A stretch of DNA of 64,000 nucleotides, taken from the NCBI GenBank assembly GCA_039566865.1, contig CM076954.1, positions 15,090,001-15,154,000 on the forward strand, given 5' to 3'. The notes under the pieces were generated by a model. It ran no database searches and had not been told where the DNA came from. It was given only the letters and a program-made list of their open reading frames with translations. Shown piece by piece: positions 40,166-52,823 of this stretch. Every line of letters begins with the position of its first letter. The first letter of the stretch is position 1. The position numbers and the translations under genes were made by a program. The DNA comes from Aurelia coerulea (lineage: Eukaryota > Cnidaria > Scyphozoa > Semaeostomeae > Ulmaridae).

Positions 40166-43100
40166 AAGAAAACGACTTGACATGGTTGATAGATTAAAGG
40201 AATTTGACATGGTGTCGATTTATTGTTTCCAATCATCAAACAAAATGTCTTGAGATGTTTCACAGTCATAGGTCTTTAGCTGTATACAGCTATGCACAGG
40301 GAATTTTTCATTTCAATTCATTTTCGATGAATACGATTTTAAGTATATTGTTGTATATCAGGGTACCTCTAGGTATTTAGCTGTATTTAGCTGTGTACAG
40401 AGTGTTTTTATCTTTACTTACCTCACTATGATGTATTTATGTATATTGCTGTATGTATTTAGCTGTGTACAGACATGTGCAAGGTATTTGTCATTTTAAT
40501 TTATTTTCGATTGATTTGGTGTATGTTGGTATATTGCTGTGTGTACGGGCACCCTATATGGTATTTAGCTGTTTATAGGAAGTTAGTCATCGAAAGGTAT
40601 TTAGAGGATAATGGCGTACATACCGGGTGAGCCAGAAGAAAGCTCCCACTTCTGACAGGCCAGGATAAGTCATACGCTGGACCAATTTCAAAATATCCTA
40701 TATTATGCTGGGTTATTTTTTGTCGATGTTTCACATGCCTAGAACCTAGTCTAATCAAACATGGCATAATTTGGTATTTGTTTCGTTGGCTCTGTATTGT
40801 TAGCCTATGACGCAGTCTGGGTTACATTACACTACGTTACATTACATTACATTACATTACATTACATTACATTACATTACATTACATTACATTACATTAC
40901 ATTAAATTACATTACATTACATTACATTACACTTAAAAGTGCTCCATTTATTTTGTGTTCCTGATATGCCTTATCAAAAAGCTCCCTTATAAATATGCCT
41001 TATCAGAAATGAATGAATGAATGAATGAATGAATGAATGAATGAATGAATGAATGAATGAATGAATAACACCCTTTATTAAGAACCTTGTTAAGATATCA
41101 GGCTGAAATAGTTCTTATTTATTGGGTACAAAATATATACTTGCAGGCTGGAGGTTCGTACTCTAATGAAAGTTCTTATGTATGGGTTCGTACTGTACTG
41201 CTTAGGACAAAGCAAGTTCCGCCTGACATACTGACCAGTAAATGTGGGCTTTCGATACACCTGGGGAAGAAAACCACTGCCTGATCCTTTCACAAGTACA
41301 TCAAGAAACGGAAGTTTACCACCAGTCTCCCGTTCCGTTGTAAATTTAAGCGAGGGGTGCATTGAACTATGCAAAACATAGAAATGTTGACACGCCTCTT
41401 CACTCTCAAGCATAACATACTTCACAGGATTTAACAGTTTTCTTTCCACATATTACAATGTCTAAAGTGATTTTTGGGAAATTAGTAATTTGGGGAGTTA
41501 AGATTTACCTATCGATCTGGTAGCTTTTGAAGTATGATTTTTCAACAATTGACTCCTCCCGTAGTTAAATTTGTTTATGTTTGACCTTAGATCATTATGG
41601 TTCGTTTACAACAAGTCACATTTGAAGCTTTAAACAGATTTCTTGGATTGAAGAGTGAGCTAATCAGTGCTGCCAACGTAAGTGAAGATAGTGAAGAGTT
41701 GCAGTTATTTAAATTTCACCAAGGGCAACACCGAAAGTCTTCTTCAACTCTTCAGGACCCTCAACCTTGGAAATTAGTAAACCGATAGCAAGAACATTCC
41801 ACCTCTCAACCCACAGGAGGCCCAAACTATTGTGGTGAGGGGGCTTTCCTACGTTCTGACGCATATTGTATCAAGATCTTATCTTACCTTACAATCTCTT
41901 GTTGAAATAAAGAGGACTTACATATGAAGTTTTTTTGACAGCCGTTTCGTTTGTTTCTTGCGTCCTTGCTCTTGGTCAATCAAATACGACGCCTCGATAC
42001 TAGCCATAAATGCATATTGATGATAATGATTGAAACCCCGCCTGCTTTTGTACTGCAGTATCGACTTATATGTATAATAATAAGACAAGAAACGCAACTT
42101 ATTTCCAAACAGTTGTTTTGCATGTTTGGATAGATAGTGATGCAACGCGAGTGAAAAGAAAACAGTTGCTGGTGATCAGTGTTCTGTTTGGAAATAAGTT
42201 GCGTTCCTTGTCCTTATTATTATACATATAGGTCGATACTGCAGTACAAATACAGGCGGGGTTTCAATCATTATCATCATTATGCATTTATGGCTAGTAT
42301 CGAGGCGTCGTATTTGACTAACCAAGAGCAAGGACGCAAGCAACTAACGAAACGGCTGTCATATGAACTATAGACAAGAAAACTTCATATGTAAGTCCTT
42401 TTCATTTCAGTAAGAGATTGTAAGATAAGATCTTGATACAATATGCGTTAGAACGTAGGAAAGCCCCCTCACCACGATAGTTTGGGCCTCCTGTGCTCAA
42501 CCTATACCTGAAACGAAGATTGATTTTCATTTCTCGTAAATTATAAGCAATAATATGATTTTTTTAAATTTTCAAAAGTATCTATTTTGGGACACTCTGT
42601 ATACGCTTTATCATTGGCCCAAGCGTTATTATTTACACTCTGAATCTTCCATATCGATCTGTAACGAATTTCTCTGTTAATGAGCAAAGTACTTCCATTT
42701 GAGAACGTGTAAAGTGGAAAGGGTATAAAAACGAAACCGAAGGTTGACTTCTGCGTTATTTTGGGTAGCTGATGGATGAAATTGTATTGTTTCTTGATCG
42801 ATTTGCTCTAAAAATTGTTATGTTTGTCACTTTTCTACCCATTTAAAGTTAGTTAACGGAGATAGAAAGCTAACTCAAGAGCTGCATATGCATGTCAAAA
42901 TAATACCGCCTTCACACTGACACAGTTAAACCAGATTAATCTACTCCAGGTTACGTTTCAACCAATCAAATGCATTCGATTTGTTAGATTGACCAATTAG
43001 AAGGTCCCTTTCGATAACCTGGTTTAGTTTAAAGGGGCTCCGTCGCCAAACAATAAACAAATCCGTAAACTCGCACGTGTCACCAATTATCCATTGTTCA

Positions 43101-46100
43101 TCCATTGTTTTCTGCAGTTTGTTTGGTGGCTTCACCCAAGCCACCAAAAAGCGACCGTTGAAAATCCACTTATATCCGAGCAATCGTAGAAGATATGAAT
43201 GTTTCGTTTGTTCCTCTGTTAAGTACAAAGATTCATCTTCAAAATAACACTTTCATTTTGAAAAAAATATGAAAATCCTGTGTGATATCATCTTTCCAAA
43301 AACTGCAAAATCATCGTTTTGTTTACATTTTGACGACGGAGCCCCTTTAAGTTCAAGCTGGCTTAATTTCCAGTGTGAGTGGGGTATTAGCCTATTGTTT
43401 TTGATGATTGAGACACGTGCGTGGATATTGTGTAGCCAGAGGAACAATACCATGCGTAGGTGTTTTCTTTGTCCTATTTATAGATTACCTCCTCCGCTTA
43501 GTTCCGTCAGCTAACTTTAACTACAAATCATTTTGCCTTGTAGTCTCAGAAAGTCAATGCAGAACTTAGAAAGTCATTTTCAGTGTACTCTCTGAAAGAG
43601 GCTGGTTCGAAAACGAGTCAGAAGGAATCCCCTCTGAAAAAGTTTAGCTCATCATCAAAGGGTCCTGTTAGCCCGATCGAGGAGTACCAGGATGGCAATG
43701 GAGATGGTGATACGCCAATCAGAAGGACTGTTAGCTTCACAAATTCTGTTGAGGTGATGGGAGAAGCGAAAGTGGAGTCTGAGCAACAACCAACAGACGT
43801 TGAAGCAAAAATCAAAAGGACCCGCTCATCAGAGAGATTTAATGCGTGCCAAAGAAATCGGAGAAGATCAACTGCTATGAGCATCAGGTAACAGGGAAAG
43901 ATTTTGTTATACAATAGCATGAGCTGCTTCGATTGACACCTTAAAGGGGATGGGTCACGTAACCGTAAATAAATCTATCATCTTTATAATCTATATTGTT
44001 GCCCGCACGCGCCGGCACGCGCCCATTGTGCCCTACACAGATTTTGGTGGATGGGGTGAATCCACAATAAAGTTACTTCTAAAATCCATCAATATCTTTG
44101 CAATCTTACAACATATGGTTGTTTCGTTTGTTTCTCTCTGAAGTTTAAGAGTTCATCTTCAAAGTAGCACTTTCATTTTGAGAAAAATAATGAAAAATCT
44201 GTCTGATATGGCCTGTCAAAAAAATTGCAAAATCGTTGTTTCGAAAGAAGTTTGTTTACTCTACGTGACCCAGCCCATTTAATTGAAAGCAATATATGAT
44301 TGCAGACAAAGGAAATTCTCTCAAACAGTGATTCAAAACAAACAAAGCTGCAAAAGTTGCCCTGAAACGAGGAGGGCAAGTTGGCTCCTTGTTCACGCGA
44401 ACTGTGGTTTTTAAGAGAAGTCATGACGTAACAACGAATGAGGAAGGATAAATCTAAATATCTGCGTGGCGGATTTTGTTTATTTGATTCAGAAGCCGAG
44501 CAGAATGCATCGCAATTCTCTCATAAATAAGGCTTAGATGAAACAATTACTACTCGGCTCATGGATTAGGTAAACAAAACTTGGCAGATCTTTAGATTTA
44601 TCCTTCTTCTTTCATTATAAACTCATTATGTCTCCTAAAAACCACCTTTCGCGTGCACAAGCGACAGTTTTCCCTACTGGCTTCTTTGCAACGTTTGCGG
44701 ATTTGCTTGTTTTGAATTACTGGTTTAGAGAATTCCTTTGTTTGCAATCCCTAATCGCTTTTAATAGCGGTGTCAGTCAAAAGGAACTGATGCCATTGTG
44801 TTACAAAATCTGTCATTGTTGCATCAGATACTTCTTTTGCAATCTTTGATACCGGTAATACATGGCCTTGATAAAGGCTGACATCAATTTCATTACAAGG
44901 TATCCCAACAAAATGGTGCCCTATTTTTGTGGCCACTGTGGGTGAGCTGCGCAATCTATTGTCATATTATTCATATATTTGTATAGGATAGGCTTCAACT
45001 TAAAGTTTGAGACCTTGTTTTAGCTATTCTGACAAGTGGTTACTGGTTTATCGGAAGTTGCTTCAAAAACAGCACTTTCTTCGCTATCCAAAAATGGCAT
45101 TATGACGTAAATTTTGAAAGAAAGTGTTCTAGCGCTATATTAGCATTTTTCTACATTTAAAAATGGCTCAGTGTTATTGTGTTATCAGCAGACCGTACAA
45201 TTAATCGATTTCAAGCTGTAGAAACGATTCCAGCACATCAATATCTCAATCTTATCTTGCAGCATTTACTTAATTTTGGTATTTTTGGAGAACATAGAAA
45301 TAATCAGCTATCTCTAAGACAAGAAAGGGCATTGGTTTGCTGAAATATCTCTCCAAATATCTGCCCAGGCATACCCTTAACGAAGTATATAAACTCTACG
45401 TTCGACCACACCTGGACTAATGTGATGTCATTTACCATATTCCTGCCAAAGCATGTGAATTCAGTCAAAGTATCATTTTACCAAAAATGCCATGGAAAAG
45501 CTAGAGTCTGTTCAGTATTCTGCTGCTTTGGCTGTAACAGGAACGTGGAGGGGAACATCTCGCGAGAAGCTGTACATGGTGCTTGGCTGGGAGTCATTAA
45601 GTTCCCGACGATGGAGTAGACGCCTTACCTTGTTCTACAAGTTTGTAAATAATCTTAGCCCTGAGTATACAGTAGATCCAATTCCTCCTCTTCATCAGTC
45701 GCAGTACTGTCTTCGCGACCAGGATGTCATTGGGCGATTAAAGGCATGGACAGAAAAATTTAAGTCTAGTTTTTATCCCAACTGCCTATCCGAATGGAAT
45801 AAGCTTGAGCCTGAATTGAGACTTGCACCCTCAGTTGCTGTTTTTAAGAAAAAGATCTTATCAATAATCCGACCCCCTAATCTGTTTTTGGAATACACGA
45901 TCCAATAGGATTATCCTATCTTACTCAACTTAGGGTTGGTCTCAGTAAGTTAAATTTTCACAAGTTCAAGCATAATTTCAGGGATACCTAAACCCAATGT
46001 GTCCAGCAAACGATGGCATCGAGAATACGGAGCATTTTTTGTTGCTCTGCCCTTCTTTTGATGTTCAACGAAGAGATCTTCTCGCTGGAATTGTAGAATT

Positions 46101-48295
46101 ATTGCAACCATATGCACAAATCGCTAGCCTTTCAAATGATGCTTTGACGCAGCTTTAACTATATGGTGATCAAGACCTTTCCGATGACTTGAACAAAAAT
46201 ATACTCGAATTGACTTTACGTTTCATCCACGAAACTGGTCGGTTTGTTTGAGATCCTTTGAAACTTCAGCTATGTTCTTAGCAACCACCAAGTCCCTTTA
46301 CGTGAATGTTCTTTGTTTTCCTTGTAAATTCTGTTTCATATTAGATGTCAGGCATCTTATGCATCTCAATTTTCAAAACGAGCCGCGCTCGTGAAATTTT
46401 TTAAGTTCTTCCCAACCTTGACACGACATCTAATATCAGACAGAATCTAGTATATTATTCTTTAGTTTTCTAATCGTTCGTAGTGCGCAGTTAGTGGCAT
46501 GTAAGTTAACGTTATATGTCTTTATGTTTTTGGCCATGGGGTAGTCATTGTTTTTCGCTCCCCCTGGTTTCGTTCCTGTAGCGTTGTATAGTAATTAGAT
46601 AAGTATTGTAGATTGTAGAATTTATTGTAAACTTTTTAGATGAATGATATATATATATATATATATATATAAGAAAAGGAACAAATACAGTCCTGTTTTG
46701 CAAAGCAATCATTTTTTACTGTCGTGTGCTATAACTCAGCCGCCACTTTGTCAGACTGGCTAAAACAAGATCTCAAACTCCAAATAAAGTCTATCCTAAG
46801 CAACCGTATCAAAACGGGACAACATAACATACAGCTCCTCTGCAGCTGCCACACAAACAGGGCACAATTTTTTTGGTGATGCCTATAATGATACCTATAA
46901 TTAGAAAGGTGTATTGAAACTGAGACTCAGGGAATGTCCATTGTGCTATTTCTGCTTTCTCCATTCTAGGTCACTGAGCATTGACACAGGAACGTCTCCA
47001 TCTGATTTTGAGGTCGCTCTTGGTAGAGCTGGTATTGAACTCACTGGTTCTGCTGCAGATGGAAGCTTTCAAGTTGGCTCCCCAGAGAGCAGTCCTACCT
47101 CAGATTCTGACATTACATTCAAATTCCCTTCGCACGTGCAATCGACCGCTGAGAACACTAAATTTCTGTCTGTCGACCCACGAGAAGAAGAGATCATGAA
47201 GAAAGCCGCTGTTCATGATTTGTCTCGTATTTTTGGTTTAACCGTAAGTACTGTGACTACTCATCTTTATTGTGTGGCTAAATATTGGGTGTACGAAAGA
47301 ATGGTACTCCAGTTTGAAAGTCACTAAAATTTGATCAAATGGCCTATCGCTAAATTTGTTTTATTTAGGGACAGTGCACAATTTATTATATTACATGGCT
47401 GATGGAGAAGAAACATTCCTGCAAAACAATCTGCTCGCCCTGTATGAAGTTATTGCAAAAAACCAACTGCCCGTCACCCTTTCTTTAAAAAATGTATCCT
47501 TTGTCAACAAAAAATTGACTTTGAAGATGAAGAGAAATGACTGATAAATCGTTCTTGCAAGCAACTGACAAGGAAATCTTGCGTCATTTTTATACACATC
47601 CTTCCAAGCATTTCTCAACTTGCATGCTTCACAATTTTGTCCTCAAAATGAGCCATTTTAAATTTCAAACTTCATCTTGAGGTTGTAAAAAGTTACTGGC
47701 CCATTCATATTTGCTTTATTAAAAGTGTTGACCCAGTTCTGTACAAGTTCAAAAAAGTAGTTGCTCCGTTACGTTTTGCACCGGCCATGTTATAAAAAGG
47801 TTGCACTGTCCCTTGCAAGTAGATTAAAGAACAAATAATTTCTTAGAGATAGCTAATCTTTAGTTATTATTTAAGATCTATTGTTGGCTCTCTTTTATAG
47901 TATGGAATGAGGTTCCGTGGTGAAGGTGTATCGGATTCACGCATCTACGCGAGATGGCATGTGGTATGGGATGCATTTGATTAGTTTCCATATCACGCTC
48001 AGAGCGGAATGATGTCACTCCGGAAAAATGGTACGGAACGTATCGGATTACCACAGGGCCTTGTAAACGCAGCTTGTATCCGTATCCGGTGCGAGGAGTG
48101 ATCCGATTCGTTTGAAATCTGGTGTTCTGTAAATGCATTCTGACACTCAGCTGTTTATTTTTTCACAGGATCCAGCGCTACTTGATGATATTCTTACTCT
48201 GGCTTGCGTTCCCAATGGATGTGCACTTGTCCAAGAAGGAGACAAAGTACGTATTTTTTCTTCTAAATTGTAGTGCATGTTAATTTATTGCATTA

Positions 48296-48327
<32 letters not shown>

Positions 48328-48329
48328 TA

Positions 48330-48370
<41 letters not shown>

Positions 48371-51300
48371 TTATTATTATTATAACATTCTTTAAAGTTG
48401 GTTGTTAAAAATAGCTCTACTTCAAGAACTAATAAAGACCAACTATTTACAAAAACAAAATAAATTACAGTTCATGATAAGAAACGAAAATACCCTAAAA
48501 TACCCTATTTACAAATTTTGCAACGGCAAGTCTCTCCAATCCATTTTTTTATGCATGACTTGAAAGAACAGACGGAGGCGGCAATTTTTGTTTCATTAGG
48601 CAGGGAATTCCATAATATGCTACCACGAAAAGATAAACTATCGTTGCCATAGGTAGTTGTTTTAGTTTGAGGCAACATCAACAGATTCTTTGATCTTAGA
48701 TAAGATTTATAAGATTTAGCTTGCATAAGATTTAGAGTTTCACAAATTAAGAATCGTATCTCTTGGCTGCGTAACAAACTGCTGACGTTGAACTCGTTCT
48801 TTTAGACTTGATATTACATTTTGACAAATATGACTCCTTATGTAATTCACCTGGTGATTGATTGATTTTGATTTGCTTGATTGATTGATTGATTGACTGA
48901 TTGATTGATTTCATACATTTTAGGAGGGCTGCCCTTTAACCGAAGCTGCTTTACAAGGCACCCTTCACTAAAGCCTTACTTACAATATTCTTTGAATTAA
49001 GATCAACTATCTAAAAAGTCAAACGATACTGTTGAAAAGCTATTTACAATATTAAGTATTTTACAATAAGAAAGAGAAAGAGAAAGGTGATAACGAATCT
49101 GTTTTGGTATCTGAAGCAGAGGTGGAAAATTGCGTGAAGCTGGGAAGCATCTTCGCAGGAGCTAGCTTGTTTGTCTGGAAGGAAGATAAGGGGAGGAAAG
49201 AGAGAAAGGAGAAAAGGAGGAAGGAAAGAGAGGGAATGATGAAAGGTGGACAGAAGTTCTTGTTTCTTCAAGGAAAGAAACTAGAAGCGGGAGAACAGAG
49301 GATGAAATGAAGAAGGATGAAAGAGAAAACAAATATTGAAAACATAAAGAGGAAAGGAAGAAATAAATGAAGGAAATAATGAAAGAAAGAAAGAAAGAAA
49401 GAAAGAAAGAAGAAAGAGGAAAGCAATATATTATTTGTTATGCTCTTTCCATTTACGATTGTGTGATCCAAGAAAGCTAGCTATCAAGATGAATTCCAGT
49501 TCCTAGTGGATTATCATCTACACTGTACACAATATTGTAATTCATGTTAACAAATTGTTGATAAAACGACGAAAGGAAGAATTTTAGAATGGCGTTATAT
49601 CGCAGGAAGGCAAATCTGTTTCCACCACTGATTTAAAGTAACAATACATGTCTTTATTTTATTGTTTCAGGACTGCAGCCTCTACTTTTTAGTGCAAGGA
49701 TCATTGAAAATCATACAGAAGGCAGATAATGAAGAGGTTGGTCTTCGTCTGAACGAGGGCATATTTTGTAACTATAACATCAGTTACTTTTGATCGATAT
49801 GCCATTTCAAAGGGATTACCTATACCTTACGTTTAAGCCTGGTTTTCATAAAACTGTAAACCATCGGCGACCTGCTGGCAGCCCATCAGCGACCCGCCAG
49901 CGCCAGTGGCTTTGCTGCGGCAATCCGACTTTAATGAGAGCGCTCTGCACCGACTGCCAGCTTGCTGCCGCATTCATTCGAAAAAGTTTAGATGGGTTCA
50001 GTTTTTTCGCCCTGCTTCTGCACCGGCGCCAATGAAAAGTGTATTGTAAATAAAGAAAGAATGGAAATATAAGAACTTAGGGCGGCGTCCTGCCGGCGAC
50101 ATTTGGAAGGAATCTTTTGTAATCTCTGCACCAAGTGACTGTCTTGTTCTTTGCCAGTCAAATGGAATAATTGATTCTATATTTGATGAAGTCTGCTGAA
50201 AAACTTGTGAAATTTACATTAGAACGAGCCTGACGGTGACATGCCTTTGACATGTCGCCAATGAGCCGCCGACAGTTCAATTTTTGCTACGCGGTGGTAA
50301 TGCCGATGAGTTTAAATTAGATGAGAACCAGGCTTTAAGTATTATCCCAAAAAACGGCATATTTTCCAAGATGAAAACTATCTATTTTGGGAATGCTAGA
50401 CAGAAATGCTTTCTGGTCACATCCACCGTGGCAATTGTACCATTTTGAAAATGGGAAAAGGGGATAACATTAAATTTCAGGTTAAGAAAAAGGGTACGGT
50501 TTGGGTTAGGGTTTGGATTAGGGTTAGTACTTGTCTTATAAACATCTAAGATGATGATACCATTAAATTTTTACCAAAATTTGTACGTAGCTTCTCTGTG
50601 GTCTCGATGACAATTTGAGATTATTTTATTTCTTCAAATCACTCAACAATCGACAAAGTGGTGACATTTCACATTTCATTCCACCCCCCAAAAGAAACAT
50701 GGCTAATATCATTTGCATGGTTGTAATCGTATTCGTCTCATTGATGCGCTTCCAGTCACCGATCTCTAACTATGATTTTACCATCACATTACAGTCAGTA
50801 CTTCAAAGACTTGGGTCTTATTGTCAATTTGTGCTAACGAGCTTGTGTTTTGTTCCAGCAAACGTTGTACTCTGCATATCCTGGTGAATTGGTTGGATCT
50901 CTTGCACTTCTAACTGGGGAATCATCTTTCTTTACTATTAAAGCTGAGAAAAAGAGCTACATTATTATTATCAGCAAAATAGATTTTTACAAGTAAGTTT
51001 CCTTTCTATAACATTGAAGTAAAAATATGAATATCAATAAGTTAATACAATGATAGAACTGCACTTGCTATGTATGCTTTTCTCTTCCAATTTTAAGTCC
51101 TGATGGAATGGAAGAAAAACGTTAGAAGTCTTAGATCCTAGACATAATTGGAAAGAAATATCTTGTGTTAGACGATAAAAGAATGTATCAAATCTGATTC
51201 ATCATGAAATGTATCTAATTCATTGTATTTCATGGCTCAAGCTTGGGGACCTTGCCATTTTGCTGGAAAATCGGTACCTTTAATCCCATAAATTTGTAAG

Positions 51301-52493
51301 AATGTTAGAGCCATAATTCCGCAAATCTAATGAAATTTCAAGGCCATAACTGCGCAATTTATGAAAAATTTCCTGTAAATCCAATAATTTTGCCTATTTT
51401 TCTTCATAACAGAACCCAAATTTCTGCAAAATGTCTGTAATTGACAGCCATAGCTCTGCAACGTTAAGAAAATATACCCCTAAAACATGGCGCGTTCCCT
51501 TGCAACCAACATACTAAGATACCCCCTCCTCCAGCAAAAATGTTGTACCAGTACCACAGGGAGACGGATATAACATCCTTCTACAGTTTCTTCTGCAATT
51601 TCTGACCTTCAGCTCTTACATAATATCTCGTAACTTTGGATACTGAGAAGTTTACCATTCTTATTTCATATTTCAGCCTGTTGCTAGAGCAGCCAAGTGT
51701 TGTCATCCCTGTGGCATACGAAATTATCAAGCGTCTTTCATCGTTTGTGAGAAACATTGATTTTGCTTTGGATTGGATGGTAATTGATGCTGGCAAATCG
51801 TTGTACAGGTATCTGATGATTCAAGTTTATTTTTGTAGTACAGTAAAAACCCGCATATGAGAACCTTACATTTTGAAATCACCCTGTTTAGGTTCTTATG
51901 CATATGATACTATTCTTGAAAACAGGATGCAAGGATCTTAAATAGGTTCTTTTCAAAAGAATTAATTACAGATCTTCAGGAATTTAGGCCAAATATATGA
52001 AAACAAGGTTTTCACATTACTCACTATCATGACACAATTTTATAAAGAACAACCATATCTACCTAGCCTTGTCTCTGTCAAATCCATTCATGCAAAGAAT
52101 TTTTTACATATCCTTTGTATCAACTTAAGTATTTGGCTAAATTTCTTGAAACATTTTATCATATATTACCAACCAGAAGATAAGAACCTTTGTTGAATTT
52201 CAGGATGAAAAGGTTCTTCTGTAATGGGGTGAAATTAGAACATTTTAGGCCTTAGGTTCTTAGAAGTGGGTGGTTCTTATATGCGGGTTTTTACTGTAAT
52301 ATGATATGAAAATAGCCGCAAATAACAGACTCATCGTACTAAACCCCTAAACGCAACAAAACACCGTAATCTGTAGAAAGAAGACTGTTAACTCCTGTAA
52401 AAGAACAGCAACCAAAATAAACCTGTAACTAGAGAGAAAACTGTTGAATCCTGCAAGAGAAAAACGAGTTAGTCTTAAACCTGAAAGGAAAAA

Positions 52494-52554
<61 letters not shown>

Positions 52555-52770
52555 TCGGTACCATCAGAAAAGGAATGGAAGATAATATCAGAAGCGTCTC
52601 AGAAAATATGAATCTTCAGACGGTCCAAAAGACATGCTTACTAGGAACTGCAAGGATCCTTCGTAAAGTACTTAGCATCTGAACTTCAGGACATGACATG
52701 CCTTAGGTGTATTGTTTACACCCGGCCAAAGAAAAAGCAACCAGTATGAACTGTGACATTTAGCACCACA

Positions 52771-52823
<53 letters not shown>

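Noticed and set aside
44628..44849. ORF in the right arm of the 43.9-44.8 kb foldback
   Set aside because: The foldback structure explains the sequence, and the left arm does not encode a matching protein.
48293..48373. Possible CRISPR-like or structured repeat array
   Set aside because: A simple TTA microsatellite. No spaced direct repeats of CRISPR type exist anywhere in the window.
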